Below, one piece after another: positions 45,001-58,500 of a DNA stretch of 64,000 bases; within the stretch, counting starts at the first letter, position 1, and each line of letters starts with the position of its first letter. Under the pieces are notes generated by a model. The model ran no database searches, was not told the DNA's origin, and was given only the letters and a program-made list of their open reading frames with translations. The position numbers and the translations under genes are program-made. Origin of the DNA: Portulaca oleracea (taxonomy: Eukaryota; Streptophyta; Magnoliopsida; Caryophyllales; Portulacaceae); contig CM055870.1 of the NCBI GenBank assembly GCA_029582165.1, positions 44,720,513 to 44,784,512 of the forward strand, in the 5' to 3' direction.

Positions 45001-46496
45001 TGCTTCTGTGGCAAATGAGCAGATGCACTTCCATCATCTTGTGATTTACCTGGTTGACAATTTCCGTAATGACAATTCTCTTCTAGAGAAGTAAGTCGTC
45101 TACAGTACCACACTGAATTCTTCTTTGTAAAATCATTTATTTGTTTTATTTAGGAATTTCGGATGCTAATATACTCACATTTAGGGGTATTGGACTGCAA
45201 TATACCAACCTTTAACATTGAACACTAGTATACTAACCTTTTGGACCTATTTGTCATTAATGTACTAACTTTTGGCGGTGATGAGTAAAATTGGACGCTA
45301 GTATACGACCATTGCCAGTATATTAGTGTCCAATTTTACTCATCCTCACCAAAGGTTAGTACATGATCGATAAATAGGCCCAAAAGGTTGGTATACTAGT
45401 CTAATGTTAAAGGTTAGCATATTATAGCCCAATACCCCAAAGGTCAAGTATATTAGCGTCCCATATTCCTTTTATCGTCTTTGACCGGAGCACATATGTT
45501 TCCTCAATGTCTAGAATTAGTTTCTCTCTTGTTTCAGGCGAGGTGCCTTGATAATCCGGTGGCTCTGTGTACTTTTGGGTGCTGAAAGAGTATACCGTGA
45601 ACTCTCTACTATTCTTGAACGAGAAACTGATCTTGATTTTGCATCCATCATGGTTCAGGTCAGGAAATCTGTCTGATGACACCTAATATGCTTGTATGTA
45701 ATCACACTCACAACTCGTAGCTGGTAGGTTAGGTTTGCAATCCTACGATTAGAGTAACACATGCACACACGTACAGGGCACATTGTGGTTCAGGTGAAAA
45801 AATCCATCAGATGATTACTGATTTGCATGCAGGGAATCATGACTCATAGCTGGTAGGTTAGATAAGAAATCCTGATACATATACAAGCATGCCCACATGT
45901 TCATAGCATATTATATGCGCAAACACAGGCTCATACATATGTGGTGTTTCAACTCCTATCTGTTTGATTAGATGCATATACGTATGTGTTAGTGTTAACT
46001 AATAGCTGTACATTTTGCTTGAATGTAATTACCAAATTTTGGGGTGAAACTTAGAAATTTGATAGGGGAGGGGCTTGGGGCAAAAGGCTTGATTAGATGG
46101 GCCAAGACTGAATACAATGTCCTTCCTGTTGCAGCACCCCTTTAAGCAGAAAGAAAAACGATGCAATTTGACGTAGTTTATTTAGATGATGGAAGAGCAT
46201 GGGTAGCACATGCCTCTTTTATAGCAATCAATGCCAACAACGGTGACATGAATCTAAAAGTACGACATATCTACACCTTTAACTGAGATTTACTCACTTA
46301 TAGGCTCTAAATTTAATTCTACTTACGTCGTCTGAGTTATCGGAGCTTCGGGCATTATTGAAACAATCCCTAGTCAACAATGCTGGGAAGGCTCTTTTTG
46401 ATGCTTTGTACGCTTCATGGTGCCACTCTCCTATGCCGGTCATTAGTTTGTGCTTTTTAGCCCAGGTAATTGTTGATATCCCATCTTTGATGATTC

Positions 46497-46543
<47 letters not shown>

Positions 46544-49500
46544 ACTCACTCACTCACTCTCTCTCTGTCTAAATAGACATACCAGCTTGCCAGCATCGTG
46601 ATTCAATCACTAGTGGAAGAGGATATCAACGTAAAATTCTTGGTACAACTTGACAAATTGATCCGTTTGCTAGAGACTCCAACCTTTGCTTATTTGAGAT
46701 TGCAGGTGCGTAATATTTCCATATCCAGTTCAAGTGTATTCATAACTGTATTCAGATATTCTACTGAGATATCATGTGATTGTCAAGCAAATCCTCAACA
46801 CGATGAATATGGCTTATCCAGGGCTCTGAGGTTCAAAGTTTTAAGACTGTTAGAAAATGGTTGAAATATAAACCTTTCATGTGTTCCTCGTGCTACTAAG
46901 AACCCAAGTGTTTTTCTGAACGGACTTCTTGTTAGAGAACGGGAGAGTAAGCAAACAATTGAAGGAATTTAACATTCTCCTGTGGTATTCAAGAAAAACA
47001 AATTGTCAACATGAACCCAAGAATTATCACGTGGAAGACCTTTTCAATGTCTACTTCAGAACCAAGACACATTGAAAGCCACCGGTAGTAACCAAGTGCT
47101 AACAATGTCATGATCAAGAATGCCTTCAACTTCATCAGTAGAAAAGGGCTCAATAGGAGGCAATACGGGCATGACACCAGTGACACTCACATGAAATTTG
47201 GGAGGCTCCAATGTTTCTCGATAAAATGTTAAATCCTAAGCATTGAAGATAGAACTAATACACAATCAGGAGGTAACTTAATTAAACCTTGGAGCTAAGC
47301 CATTTAAAAATATGATAAGACCAAATGGTCGAATAAAGAAGTCATGAAAAGAATATTTTGGAAATCGAGCAGATCATCACATAATCACCTTCACCAAACT
47401 CAACTTTATACGATACACATCAATAGCAAGCTCTTAGTTTTCATTAGTCTGTGCAATTTGACACGCACGTCATGAATATGCTTAACAAATGTTTCAGCAA
47501 ACACTAGAAGTTGTGAATCAATGGGAAATGGCAGTAAATCAATAGGAAGTCTAGGAACAGCACCATCCACAACTTCAAATGGATTCTTTCTATTGGAAAC
47601 ATTGTATGTAGTTAGAAAATGTGGTCAATTACATTGCTTCTTAGCTGAGGTGCTCTGCTTTTATGTACTTTAAGCTTATTATGATTTGTAGGATGAGTAG
47701 GAGCTAACCCAATCTTTCTTCCTTTGTAAACCTAGTCATAGTAACCCATGGTTTTTTTTTCTCTCATGAATGCCTAAGTTTCATCTCTCAAATGTTGAGC
47801 ATAGTAATATGACACACGAGTAAACTATTTAAGGTTTATCTATGCATTTATCATCTATTTCTGGACTGTGTTGGGAGGAAAACAGGTAAGCTCAGAAAAT
47901 AAGCAAATGACAGACATGAAAATAAGCATTCACCAAAAGAGTGATAGAGAATTGGACAATAAACAAAAGCTAAAGATAACGAATTACATTCAAGAGAAAA
48001 ATTCTGCATCCCTGTGCTGGATTCAGAAAAAGATTAGCATCCGCGTTCATAATTATATTCAATATCAATGTAGTGTCTTCGTAAAGGCTAGGAAAACCCT
48101 TATTTATAGGTAAACAACCTGCCTAATACTACTATACCTAACAAAAATAGGAAACTAACATAATATTCCTAATCAAACTAGGAAGTTATAATATTCCTAA
48201 TAAGAATAGGAAATTATATAAAGTCATTGAATATACTAAATATTATTATTCCTAAATGTTCTAATTTTGCTTTCCATCATTCTCCCCGGCTTGAAAAAAC
48301 CCGCCTCTGGAGTGTTTGCATGAAGATACGCAACCAGAAAATCAACGCAATAGATCTCCCAATTGCGAAAAACATGCCTCTGGTTTTGTACAAGTGTAGA
48401 AACAAGAAAATCCAACAAAGGAAGAGCAGATTCACTTCGTCACAGATAACAAAATAGCGCACAACTTTGAGCTTCTCTAGAAAAAGTCGCAATTGAATGA
48501 TGGGATGTAGCTTCTTACGAGCAAAACATTCTCCAGGGAGAAAGAAATCAATATACTCTATCATTGTTGTTGAATTCTCCACATCTTTAACTTGATGACT
48601 GAATAGAAAATTCACATTGTAGGCACCTCAATAACTTCTGGATGCTCCTCTGGGGTATCACTTTCAATTTCAGCAATAGGAGGACATTCAGAGCCTATAA
48701 TCTGAACAGCCAGAACTTCAAGAGGCTTTTGATTTTCAATTTGAACACTCATAAATGGTGGAATCTGTGATGCACACAATTGTCACACCGTTGCATAAAC
48801 TTTGTGCAATATGTGATTCTCTAGCATTCTGTGCATCATATAGCATCGAAACAAGGAACTGTACTAGAAAATCCTCAGCTTCTTGCAGAAGACCACAAAG
48901 AATGGACATGATGTGTGAGAGAATTATAAGTGGATGGTAGTCCCTAATGGATGCAAGAAAATAATGAAAAATATCCAAGACAAGAGCGTCACATTTAAGA
49001 TCTAACATCACAAGATAAGATCTTACTTCAGCCACAGTTTTAAGCACATGGAGCCTTTTATGGTATGATAGATAGTTGTATCCTCTATGTTATGAAAAAA
49101 TGTATCGATCAACGCAAAAACTTTCTTCATAGACTCATCATCAAATGGAGGATCTGGAGCAGTGATTCGAATAAGCTTGGATAGGGATGAGGACAGAGCA
49201 ATCCTAACATCAATGTTGGCTTGATTAAAAAGCACTTCTGAAATCAAGAGTCCCCGTGGTGGTTCAAGTGCATCCTGAATGGATCTTGGAGGGGACTGAA
49301 ATACCTTGGACAAAAGAAAGGCTTCCAATTCTATCCAACAATTCGATAAGATCATTTAAAAGATGATGGGGGAATTCTTAATTGAGTTCCAACTTTAACA
49401 GTTGGCTTGGAAGCTTTTTGTGTAGCAGCCATGTTGGACTGAAGATAACATGGCAACAAAAAGGAAACTGAAACTCAGCAGTACATAAAACACAGCAGCA

Positions 49501-52500
49501 GCAGTCCGATGACAACCAGTAGCAGTGCGATGACAACCAGCACCAGAACAGACTTTCTTGCCAGCTTCCTTGAGCAGCAAGACACAGCAGCGACTAATAC
49601 ACATGACACCGCAGCAAAGTCACCCAGAACTGGCAGTTTTGTGGTTGGTGGGGAGATGAACTGGGGCAGCAGGTCAGTGGCTCGGGTTGAAAATTTGAGC
49701 AGATTTTTTTTCTAAGAATTGGATGGCAGCGGAATTTTGGGTTTTGGGTGAGGCTCCGAATCGAGAACTTGCTCTCATACCAATTTGACAAGAACTAGAA
49801 AATAGATGAAAGCTAAAGATGTAAACTCAACATCCCCGTGTTGAATTCAAGAAAAGAATTCAGCATCCTTGTGCAGGATTCAGGAAAAGTTTGGTATCCC
49901 TGTGCATAATTAGGAAGGATTCATAATATTCAATATTCAATATCAATGTAGTGGCTTCATAAAGGCTAGAAAAGCCCTTATTTATAGGTAACAACCTCCT
50001 AAACCTAACAGAAATAGGAAGCTAACATAATATTCCTAATCAAACTAGGAAACTATAATATTGTTAACAAGAATAGGAAACTATATGAAATCGTTAAATA
50101 TACTGAATATTATTATACCTAAATATTCTAATTTTGCTTTCCATCACGGAGATTATTAGCAGTCTGTAGAAAAACAATAAAACAGTAACATGATATGATC
50201 AAACCCTAAAACAAGCTACGACATTTATCTAAAAGAACCACCAACACGTGAATTAAAGGCTAGGCCACCATTCAAATGTATAAAGGAACTACTTGGACTC
50301 ACCACCAACACAATCCCATAAAGAGCCACAAGATTTCGAAAGAGGCATTTAACCATTGTACAAATTTTCATTTAATGATCATCTACTCAAGATGAGGCCC
50401 TTATAAGCCTTTAAATAGAGTTTACAAGCCTTAGAGAAGGGTTAAGAACTTAAGAAACCTAACCTAAATCAACCGCCATATATGTTGGTACAAAAGGGAC
50501 AAAAGTTATAATAGTAAAAAACAAACTACCCCATGGGTTGCATTCTTGGTGGAGGAGGCCAACATTTTGCATTTTCTAAGTAAGGGGGAAGGACTATTTG
50601 AATATACTCAAGCACCTTGATCTTCAAGAGTAATTAGGAAGCTACCTTGCCACCTTTGCAACACTTGAGAGTTGAGGATAATGAAACACCATGCATTGCG
50701 ACATGTCTAGAAACTCTAGGGCAAATAGATTGACAGCACTAAACTATTATGAAGACCACCAACAGGCCTTGATTATAAGCATTTTTGCCAACGATATAGA
50801 TAAGTGTCTGGTAGAGACCAAACTAAGCACTAAGAATAATTGTAGAGAATGTAGACTTTTTTGATGTACCTCCACTTCTACTTCCAAAGTTTGAGGTTGC
50901 ATTGTTTTTTGTGCATTGAAGTGCTTCAACTGATTGTACACGTATTTCACTCTCACTCTTCCCTCTGACTAAGCTTTGTATTTCAAAGCCTGTTCTACCA
51001 TTTGAGTGGAGTTCAGACTGCTATACATGGTTGGGTTCTTTTATGACTAGAAAATGTGTTTGGCTTAGGTTGGAAGCTCAACCAAGATGGTAACTAAGCT
51101 CTAATAGCAATGACGTATGTGTGGCTACAAAAATTGATTAGAATGCGAGGCTAACCAAGCATATGAGTTACTCTCACCGATTCACCCTAATTGAGACTGG
51201 AACTGAGTTTAAGGATAGAAAAACAAATGGTTAAAGACAGACAAGATACAAAATCACCATAATCAACGAATCACATATGATGAACTTGTTGTCTAAACTA
51301 AGATATAGAAACATCTTCTACTCAGCTAAATCAAGATACAAAAACAATACTAGATAGAATCAACACGCATATCTTATCGCTACTTGAATAGCCAATTGAA
51401 GAGACAAAAGTTTGTGGACGAGAGTCTTAGCTAACTCAGAGATCAAGCAGAATGCTTAAGTTCATAAACTCAGATTATGAAAACTAAATACACAGGTTAG
51501 ACATTCTAAGGGCAAGCATACAACTAGCTAACTCTTGTTACTTAGGCTTCTTAACAGAAAGGAAACCTCTAGTTTGGTTTATCTAAACAATTTATAACTT
51601 AATTCACCTACTTAGCTTAATAAAGAGACTAAACAAAACCCTTTCATTAAGGTAAATGCTAACTCAAAAGTTGTTAGCTAAAACACACATAACTAGATGT
51701 GTGTCAATCTTCTAGGCATCCATATCAAAACTAACCTCCATGCAAATCTTCATGAGTAAGTTGATGACGTCAAGTAGCTTATTCATTATCAGATCATCAC
51801 GCAACTTGGTGCTGGAGGAAAACATAGCTTCACTTTGTCAAAATCTAACAAAAGAAGCATTAGCTGGATGCATTAAGTTCACCTGAACAAGGTTAATTTG
51901 GTACGGTCATATGAGAGTATGACGTTCAATTGACTCATGTGATGGTTTGCCGGGAAGCTTAACCTGTCTTCTAAATCATGATCCAAAGATACGACTTCAT
52001 GATCCTGTATTCTCAAGATATGTAGACTAAATGAACAAGGTGTCAAAATGTATCTTTGGCAATCTTGTTCTTTTGGGTTCTCCAATACTCTATTGACTAA
52101 GGCAAGGTTTTCCTTGATAAATGTAGCTTTAATAGGGGGTTGGCATGGATTCATACTATTGGAGTTGTTTTTTGTCTCTTGTTATATGGAGTTCCGTTTA
52201 GTCTTGGATTTTCGTGCATTGGTTGTTTGATGACTTTATTTTGTAGTAATATGGTGTGATGAGATGTTTATGAGTATTTTGATAGAGAACTTGCTTTAAT
52301 TCCAAGCTGATTGAGAAACGGAAAATATATAAACGCTAAAGATTAGAATTCAACATCTCCATGTTAGATTCAAGAAAAGAATTCAACATCCCCATGCTAG
52401 ATTTAAGAAAAGATTAGCATCCCTATGCTTAGTCAATAGGAATTCATTATTTTTCAATATTTAATAATGAATGCAGTGTATCTCACAAAGGCTAGCAAAA

Positions 52501-55500
52501 CCTTGCAGGCAAGCAACCTTCCTGATACTAAACATAATAGAAATAGGAAACTAGCATAATATTTCTAATTAAACTAAGAAACTATAATATCCTAATTATA
52601 ATAGGAAACTATAAAGAAATTATAGAATACACTAAGTATTATTATTGCTAAATATATTAATATGTATTCCCATCATTCTCCGCGACTTGAAAGAACTCAC
52701 CTGCGGAGAGTTTGCATGAAGGTACTCATTCAGCAAATCAACACAACGAATCTCCAAGTAGCAAAAAGCACGGCCTCGAATTTTGTAGAAGTTGGAAAGA
52801 TGACAATCCAACAAAAGAACATATTCACTTCGCCATAAATATGAAAAATCTGCACAACATTCAACTTCTCTAAAAAGTAGTAGTTCAAGAAGTGGATGAA
52901 GCTTCTTGCCAACAAAACTTTCATTGGGGGAAATAAGTTGATATACTCCATTGTTGGTCATAATGCCTCCTCATGTTTAACTAGAGGACTAAATAGAAAA
53001 CGGCCATAAGTAGGCAAGGCCTTGTAATCATGTGTTGCTTTCGGAGACACTTTATCTTCTAGATTGACATCAACATTTCCACTACCAACAATAGAGGGTA
53101 TAACAGACGTCAATGTAGGCACAACAACGGATGAAGTTGTACAACCACTTGTGAGACTCGTAGAAAACATGGGAGAATCAAAAGTGCCTTGGTAAACCGT
53201 CAAATCCTCAACATGGAAGATTGAACTAATAGATAAATCAGGAGGTAAATTATTAAGTGCACATTGGAGCAAATCTATTCATCCTCAGTATCACTTGAAG
53301 ATTGACTCACTTTTTGCTTCATTCTTACCGGAACTTTTATGACTCTTGAACCGACTCACGATCCCACGAATGTCTTCCGCAAGTGACTCTCAAAGTGATA
53401 ATCTATCCAGAGGTAATTCTTTTGACAAGTCTAGTAGATCTTCCTCAATCCCTTTTAAATTTTCAATCTTTTCATACGTTGCTTTATCCCAATCTCCAAC
53501 TCTTGCCTAACATGGTTCGACTCTTTCTTTCCATATCTTTGCTCTAGTGAACATGTAAATAAAAAAAAATTAATCGAAAAGTAAGTTCGAAGCTCAAAGC
53601 AGCTAAATTAACAACCAACTTATTATGAAGTGTCCTATAAGCAAACCAAGATTTAAAATATTACCAAATAAAATTTGATCATTTACGCAACAGCACAACT
53701 AGACCACGAAGACTCCTTGTCACCGAAACACAACATGCATGAACATGTACGGGCGCAACAACAGTAGGCCAAAACTTCGAGTGGCTGGCTGTGTGGTGGT
53801 TGACGGCTGAAGACAAACAGCCAGCAAGGTAACAACTGGGGTTGAAGATTAGAACATTTTTGTTTTGTTTTGTTTTGGCAAAGATTGGATGGCAGCAGAA
53901 ATTAGGGTTTGGGTGAGTTTCAGGATCAAGAATTTGCTCTGATACCAAGTTGATAGAGAATTTGCTCTGATACGAAATTGACAAAGAACGGGAAAATAAA
54001 TAAAAGCTAAAGATGAGAATTCAACATCCTTGTATTGCATTTAAGAAAAGAATTTAGCCTCCCCGTGATGGATACATGCAAAGATTGGCATCTCTGTGCT
54101 TAATAAGAATTCATAATATTTAATATTCAACAAGTAACGTAATGTATCTCTCAAAAGCTAGCAAAGCCCTTATTTATAGGTAAACAATCTTCCTAATGCT
54201 AAACCTAATAGAAATAGGAAAACAGCATAATATTCCTAATCGAACTAAGAAACTATAATATCCTAATTATCAGAGGAAACTATAAATAAATTATAAAATG
54301 TACTAAATGCTATTATTCCTAAATGTAGTAATATGTATTTTCATCATATTGGTGTGGTGATTCATGTGTTTTGGTGGTTTGTTTTTTAGCTTAATGCTAC
54401 CTTAAACCTGGATTACCTAACCAAGGTTGACGAGAATCTTGGAAACCCCCATTACCAAATTCCACAAAAGAAAGCCAACACTACTTCTAATGCCCCATTA
54501 TCATAGCCCCTCATTTAAGCCTCTCAATCATCTTGCTTTTAAGCAGACAAAAGGAGAATCCTCTCCTTACCCTTCCATAGGAAATTGCCCCACAAAATAG
54601 TCCACCACCACAAGAGAACCCCCTCCAAAAAGCAAAATGCACTGTTCATGCCCTTTTTGATTTGGATTATGCATATTCGATTATGTAATGTAAGGAGCTC
54701 CTAGATGGGTAGTACGATTGTATGGTGATACTCTCTTGATTGCATTAGTACACCACATGCTTATTTGAGGGTTTTGATCCAAGTTTTTCAATCCTCTATT
54801 CAAAGACTTGCGTCAAGGGTGATATGATGGTATATAGTGTGAGTGAGAGTGAGTATGATGCTTGTCCATCCATGGACCGGGAAGAATAAAGTGAATATTT
54901 AACTCATTGGTGATTACATGGGAAGCTATCTTATTTGCATGGGAATTGGGATACTTGTTATATGAATCATGGAGTGGTTCTAATGAGTTGTTGAATGTAA
55001 GAGCTAATGGTGGATTTCCAGCCATCCATACTTTTAGATTACGGTTCAACACGTGATGAAATGGGGTGCTAGTAACAAAAAGACAAAGCTTTCAGCTCTC
55101 TACGGGATTGAACACTTCCTAAATCCACTGGGGAAGTTGTAAATGAAAAACTCATGCTTGTGTTATCTAGGGCTTTATAGATGCATCAACTCCATGCCTT
55201 AAGAAGATTGAGATCAAGTGTGATTATCAAGTATTTCCCCAGACCACGCTTAAACGTGTTTTTCATGGGAGTTTTTTGTTGTTGTTGCTGAGTATTTCCA
55301 AGTTTTCAAGAAATGGCTTTGACACTTGTTGGGTTGATGACCAACATGTGAGTTTTTAGGATGAATTCTCTACAACATGGGGAGGATGGTGGATATATGA
55401 TCACCTACTATAGAGTTGACATACCCAAGACACTATGAGCTATAAGGATGGTTAACCATACGTAGTAATGCCTCTTGGTCAAGCTACCTTGATGAAATTC

Positions 55501-58500
55501 TAGTCAATGGAGGTCGAGGTCGTGGTCAAGCAGAGTAAAAACGAGTCAAAGGAAGAATTGTACTATTCTAGTTCTTGTGTTTGATTGTCTATTTCAGGGA
55601 ATTTGATAAAGAGAGTCATAAACTAATCTAAGGCTTTCTCTTGTTCACTCGTTTCTGATGTATTTGGGTGAAAGAATAGATCATTTAGCTTGGGTTACTC
55701 ATCCTCTTGGAATTATCCCAATTGAATTTAAGGGCACCCAAGATGTACATCAATCCCCACAAGGCCACAATGGTATATCTTATACAACATAACAAAGTGT
55801 GTGTTTTTTTTGGGTTGGTGGGATTTTGTGTGTGTGTGTGTGTGGGTGGGTGGTTTTTTTTTTTTTTTTTTTTTTTGGGGTGGGGGTTAAAACTCACCCT
55901 TTTATCAAATTGCCCATGCTTTGCTGGAATTTCTTTGTAAAGCAAAGTTATCAGGGTAATATCAAATCCCATAGTGATGGGCTAGTGTTGTAATGTCATA
56001 TAAAATCCCTCTATGATGGTAATGTAATTTAAACATCATTCTGTTTCACTGTTTTGTTGTTTCTGCTTCAAGCATCTCCGGAATTTGATCATCTTGTATC
56101 AAATTGGTTCAAATTTTAATTTTGGAGGATATTTAATGTCCTTTGGATATCTGATGGTGATAATTTTCTTTGAAGACTTTATTTTACGATTAGCAGTTGT
56201 CAATAATATTTGTGGCAGAAAGCATGAATGCATGATTCAATATTTTCTTGTTTGCAGCTTTTGGAGCCTGGTAGATATAGATGGTTATTAAAAGCTCTTT
56301 ATGGCTTGCTTATGGTGCTTCCCCAGGTAACCCTTTCTCTGTAACCTGCATACTATTGAGGCTAGGGTTGTAAAAGAGTTGAGCCAGCTCTGTGAATCTT
56401 CAGGCTTCACTTGGTCAAAGCTTGGTTCAAGCTCAGTTTGACCGAAGCTCGGCTCAGATTTCTATTGAACCAATTATGAGGCTTGGTATGCTCGGCTCAG
56501 GGTTGGCTTTGTTATGTTTGTTTAGGTATTTTGGATGGTAAAAATGTATGATCTATGGGTATGTGTGATTCAACAACTAAAAGAAAGATTGATTCTTTGG
56601 GATCCTTCCTTTCATCGAACAGAAGGAACAAAATGTTTAATTCTTTTTTGTAATTGAAAAAAACTTAAGTGAACTATTTGATAGTATTGGCAAAAGAGCA
56701 TTTTATTAAAGGACCTAAGTTATTACTCAGTAAAAACATTGAAATTCAAAAGTGGAGGAAGAAGGGAGAAGGAGCAAAATTCGATATTAAAGTATAAGTT
56801 TGATAGTTTTATTTAATTTTCAAGCGAACCTCCATAAAAATCTGAATTATAAAACCGAAAACTCCAATACAAAATTCGAGCTTCACTGGACTATACCCCT
56901 AATGTTAACAAAGTTTTATCAACCCCTTATTTCAGGTATTTGATGAAAAATCTAGCATTAACTTGATTTCAACATTGAACTTGGTAAATTTTAATGGGAA
57001 AAAAGTACAATGCACCCAACCAAGCCCAGCAATGGAATACTGAGCCTGTACATTGAAAGCCTGCTGAGCTTTGAGCTTGGCCATCTTGGGCTTAGCTTGA
57101 CTTGTTTACATCCCTAATCGAGATAAGGGAGGGGCTGCAGTCTTTGCTTTTGCCAATCATTTTTATTATTTCTTTTTCCTTTTCTCGTGTTTTGGTTGAT
57201 ATTCTGATTCAGTTAAAGTGCTTCCCCTCGGTAATCTGACTAGCCTTGTTAAAGAATAGTCAGATATGTGCCATAATTGATGCAGGATAAGAGTTAAGGA
57301 TCGGTTAAGATATCAATATCTTTCCATACATTTAGAGACCTTTTGTATTTTATTAACTATTTTAGTAGTTAATTTTAGCAATATTTTAGAATTAGCAAAA
57401 TAAGGATATTTAGCCATAAATTAGTGATATTTTGTTTCGTAAGATATTAGGATAATATTAGGTTAGTATTTTAATAGTAGTTGATTATATATTCTAGTTT
57501 CCTTATTGCGTTAGGATTGTTCACTATATAAATCTCTCGTGTATTAGAGATAAGGCAGACTTTGATAATTATTGAACCGAATTGAGTGAATTCCTTTGTG
57601 AGAATTCCCTTGGTTCTACATCAATAATACGTCAGTACAAATATAAATATGCAAATTGGTATTGACTCACCGAGGGCTGATGCTAACTAGTGCAAAATGT
57701 TTTTGAATAGACATAATATTAGATTTGCATATTTGCGTATGCCCTGTGCTTCTGATTGAAATAATCACTTCTAGCTTTCTAGTGGCACTCTAGGAAAACT
57801 AGATAGGTTTTGTTGGGGTCTAGCCATCTAGGCCTTATTCTCCAAGATGGGTCAGTGGATGATGCATGGTTCAAGGAACTGTCGTTGCTCCTTTACTGCA
57901 GAGCCATGTTTTCAGGCGTGATCTCATTCACCGGCTGTGATCCTACACCGTCCTTATTGAGAGTGTGTATCACATTCTTTTTTAACACAGCCAAAGGGGA
58001 AGGGGAGGGGGTTAATGATAGGACTAGAATATTGGAGTGGGGGTATTAGGACTGAAAAGGAAGATAGTTCAATATATTGTGGACAGTAACAGTAGTATCT
58101 TACATAATGCCAGCTTTTCACATAGTTGAAGATAAGTGAGGAATACGGTTGGGGTAAGCTGTAAATCAATATCATATTTATGAACATTTGAAAGAAGTAG
58201 AAAGTGGAATGATCTGTGTGAGCTATTGCAGATTTGGAACTGTTCTGTAACATCTCTGCTTAAAGAAAGAGAAATTTATCTCTAAGGACCAGTGATGTTA
58301 AGATGCTAATGTACTAAGTATTGTTGAGGAGATCCCTTCAATGGAGAACCTTTCTATTGTGGGGAGGGTGGTGGCTTGTAATCTTGAATGTGTTGGGTTG
58401 ATGACTTCATGCTGTGTCCCTAGCAAGACAATACTTGCAAAGCTAAGAATATTGTTTATAGTGACATTGCAGAAGTTTTAGAGTGGTTTTTGAATGGTTT

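Noticed and set aside
47942..54346. One single large LTR element spanning all four small LTRs
   Set aside because: Each LTR pair has its own polypurine tract and primer site, and about 2.2 kb of unrelated DNA separates them; two elements fit better.
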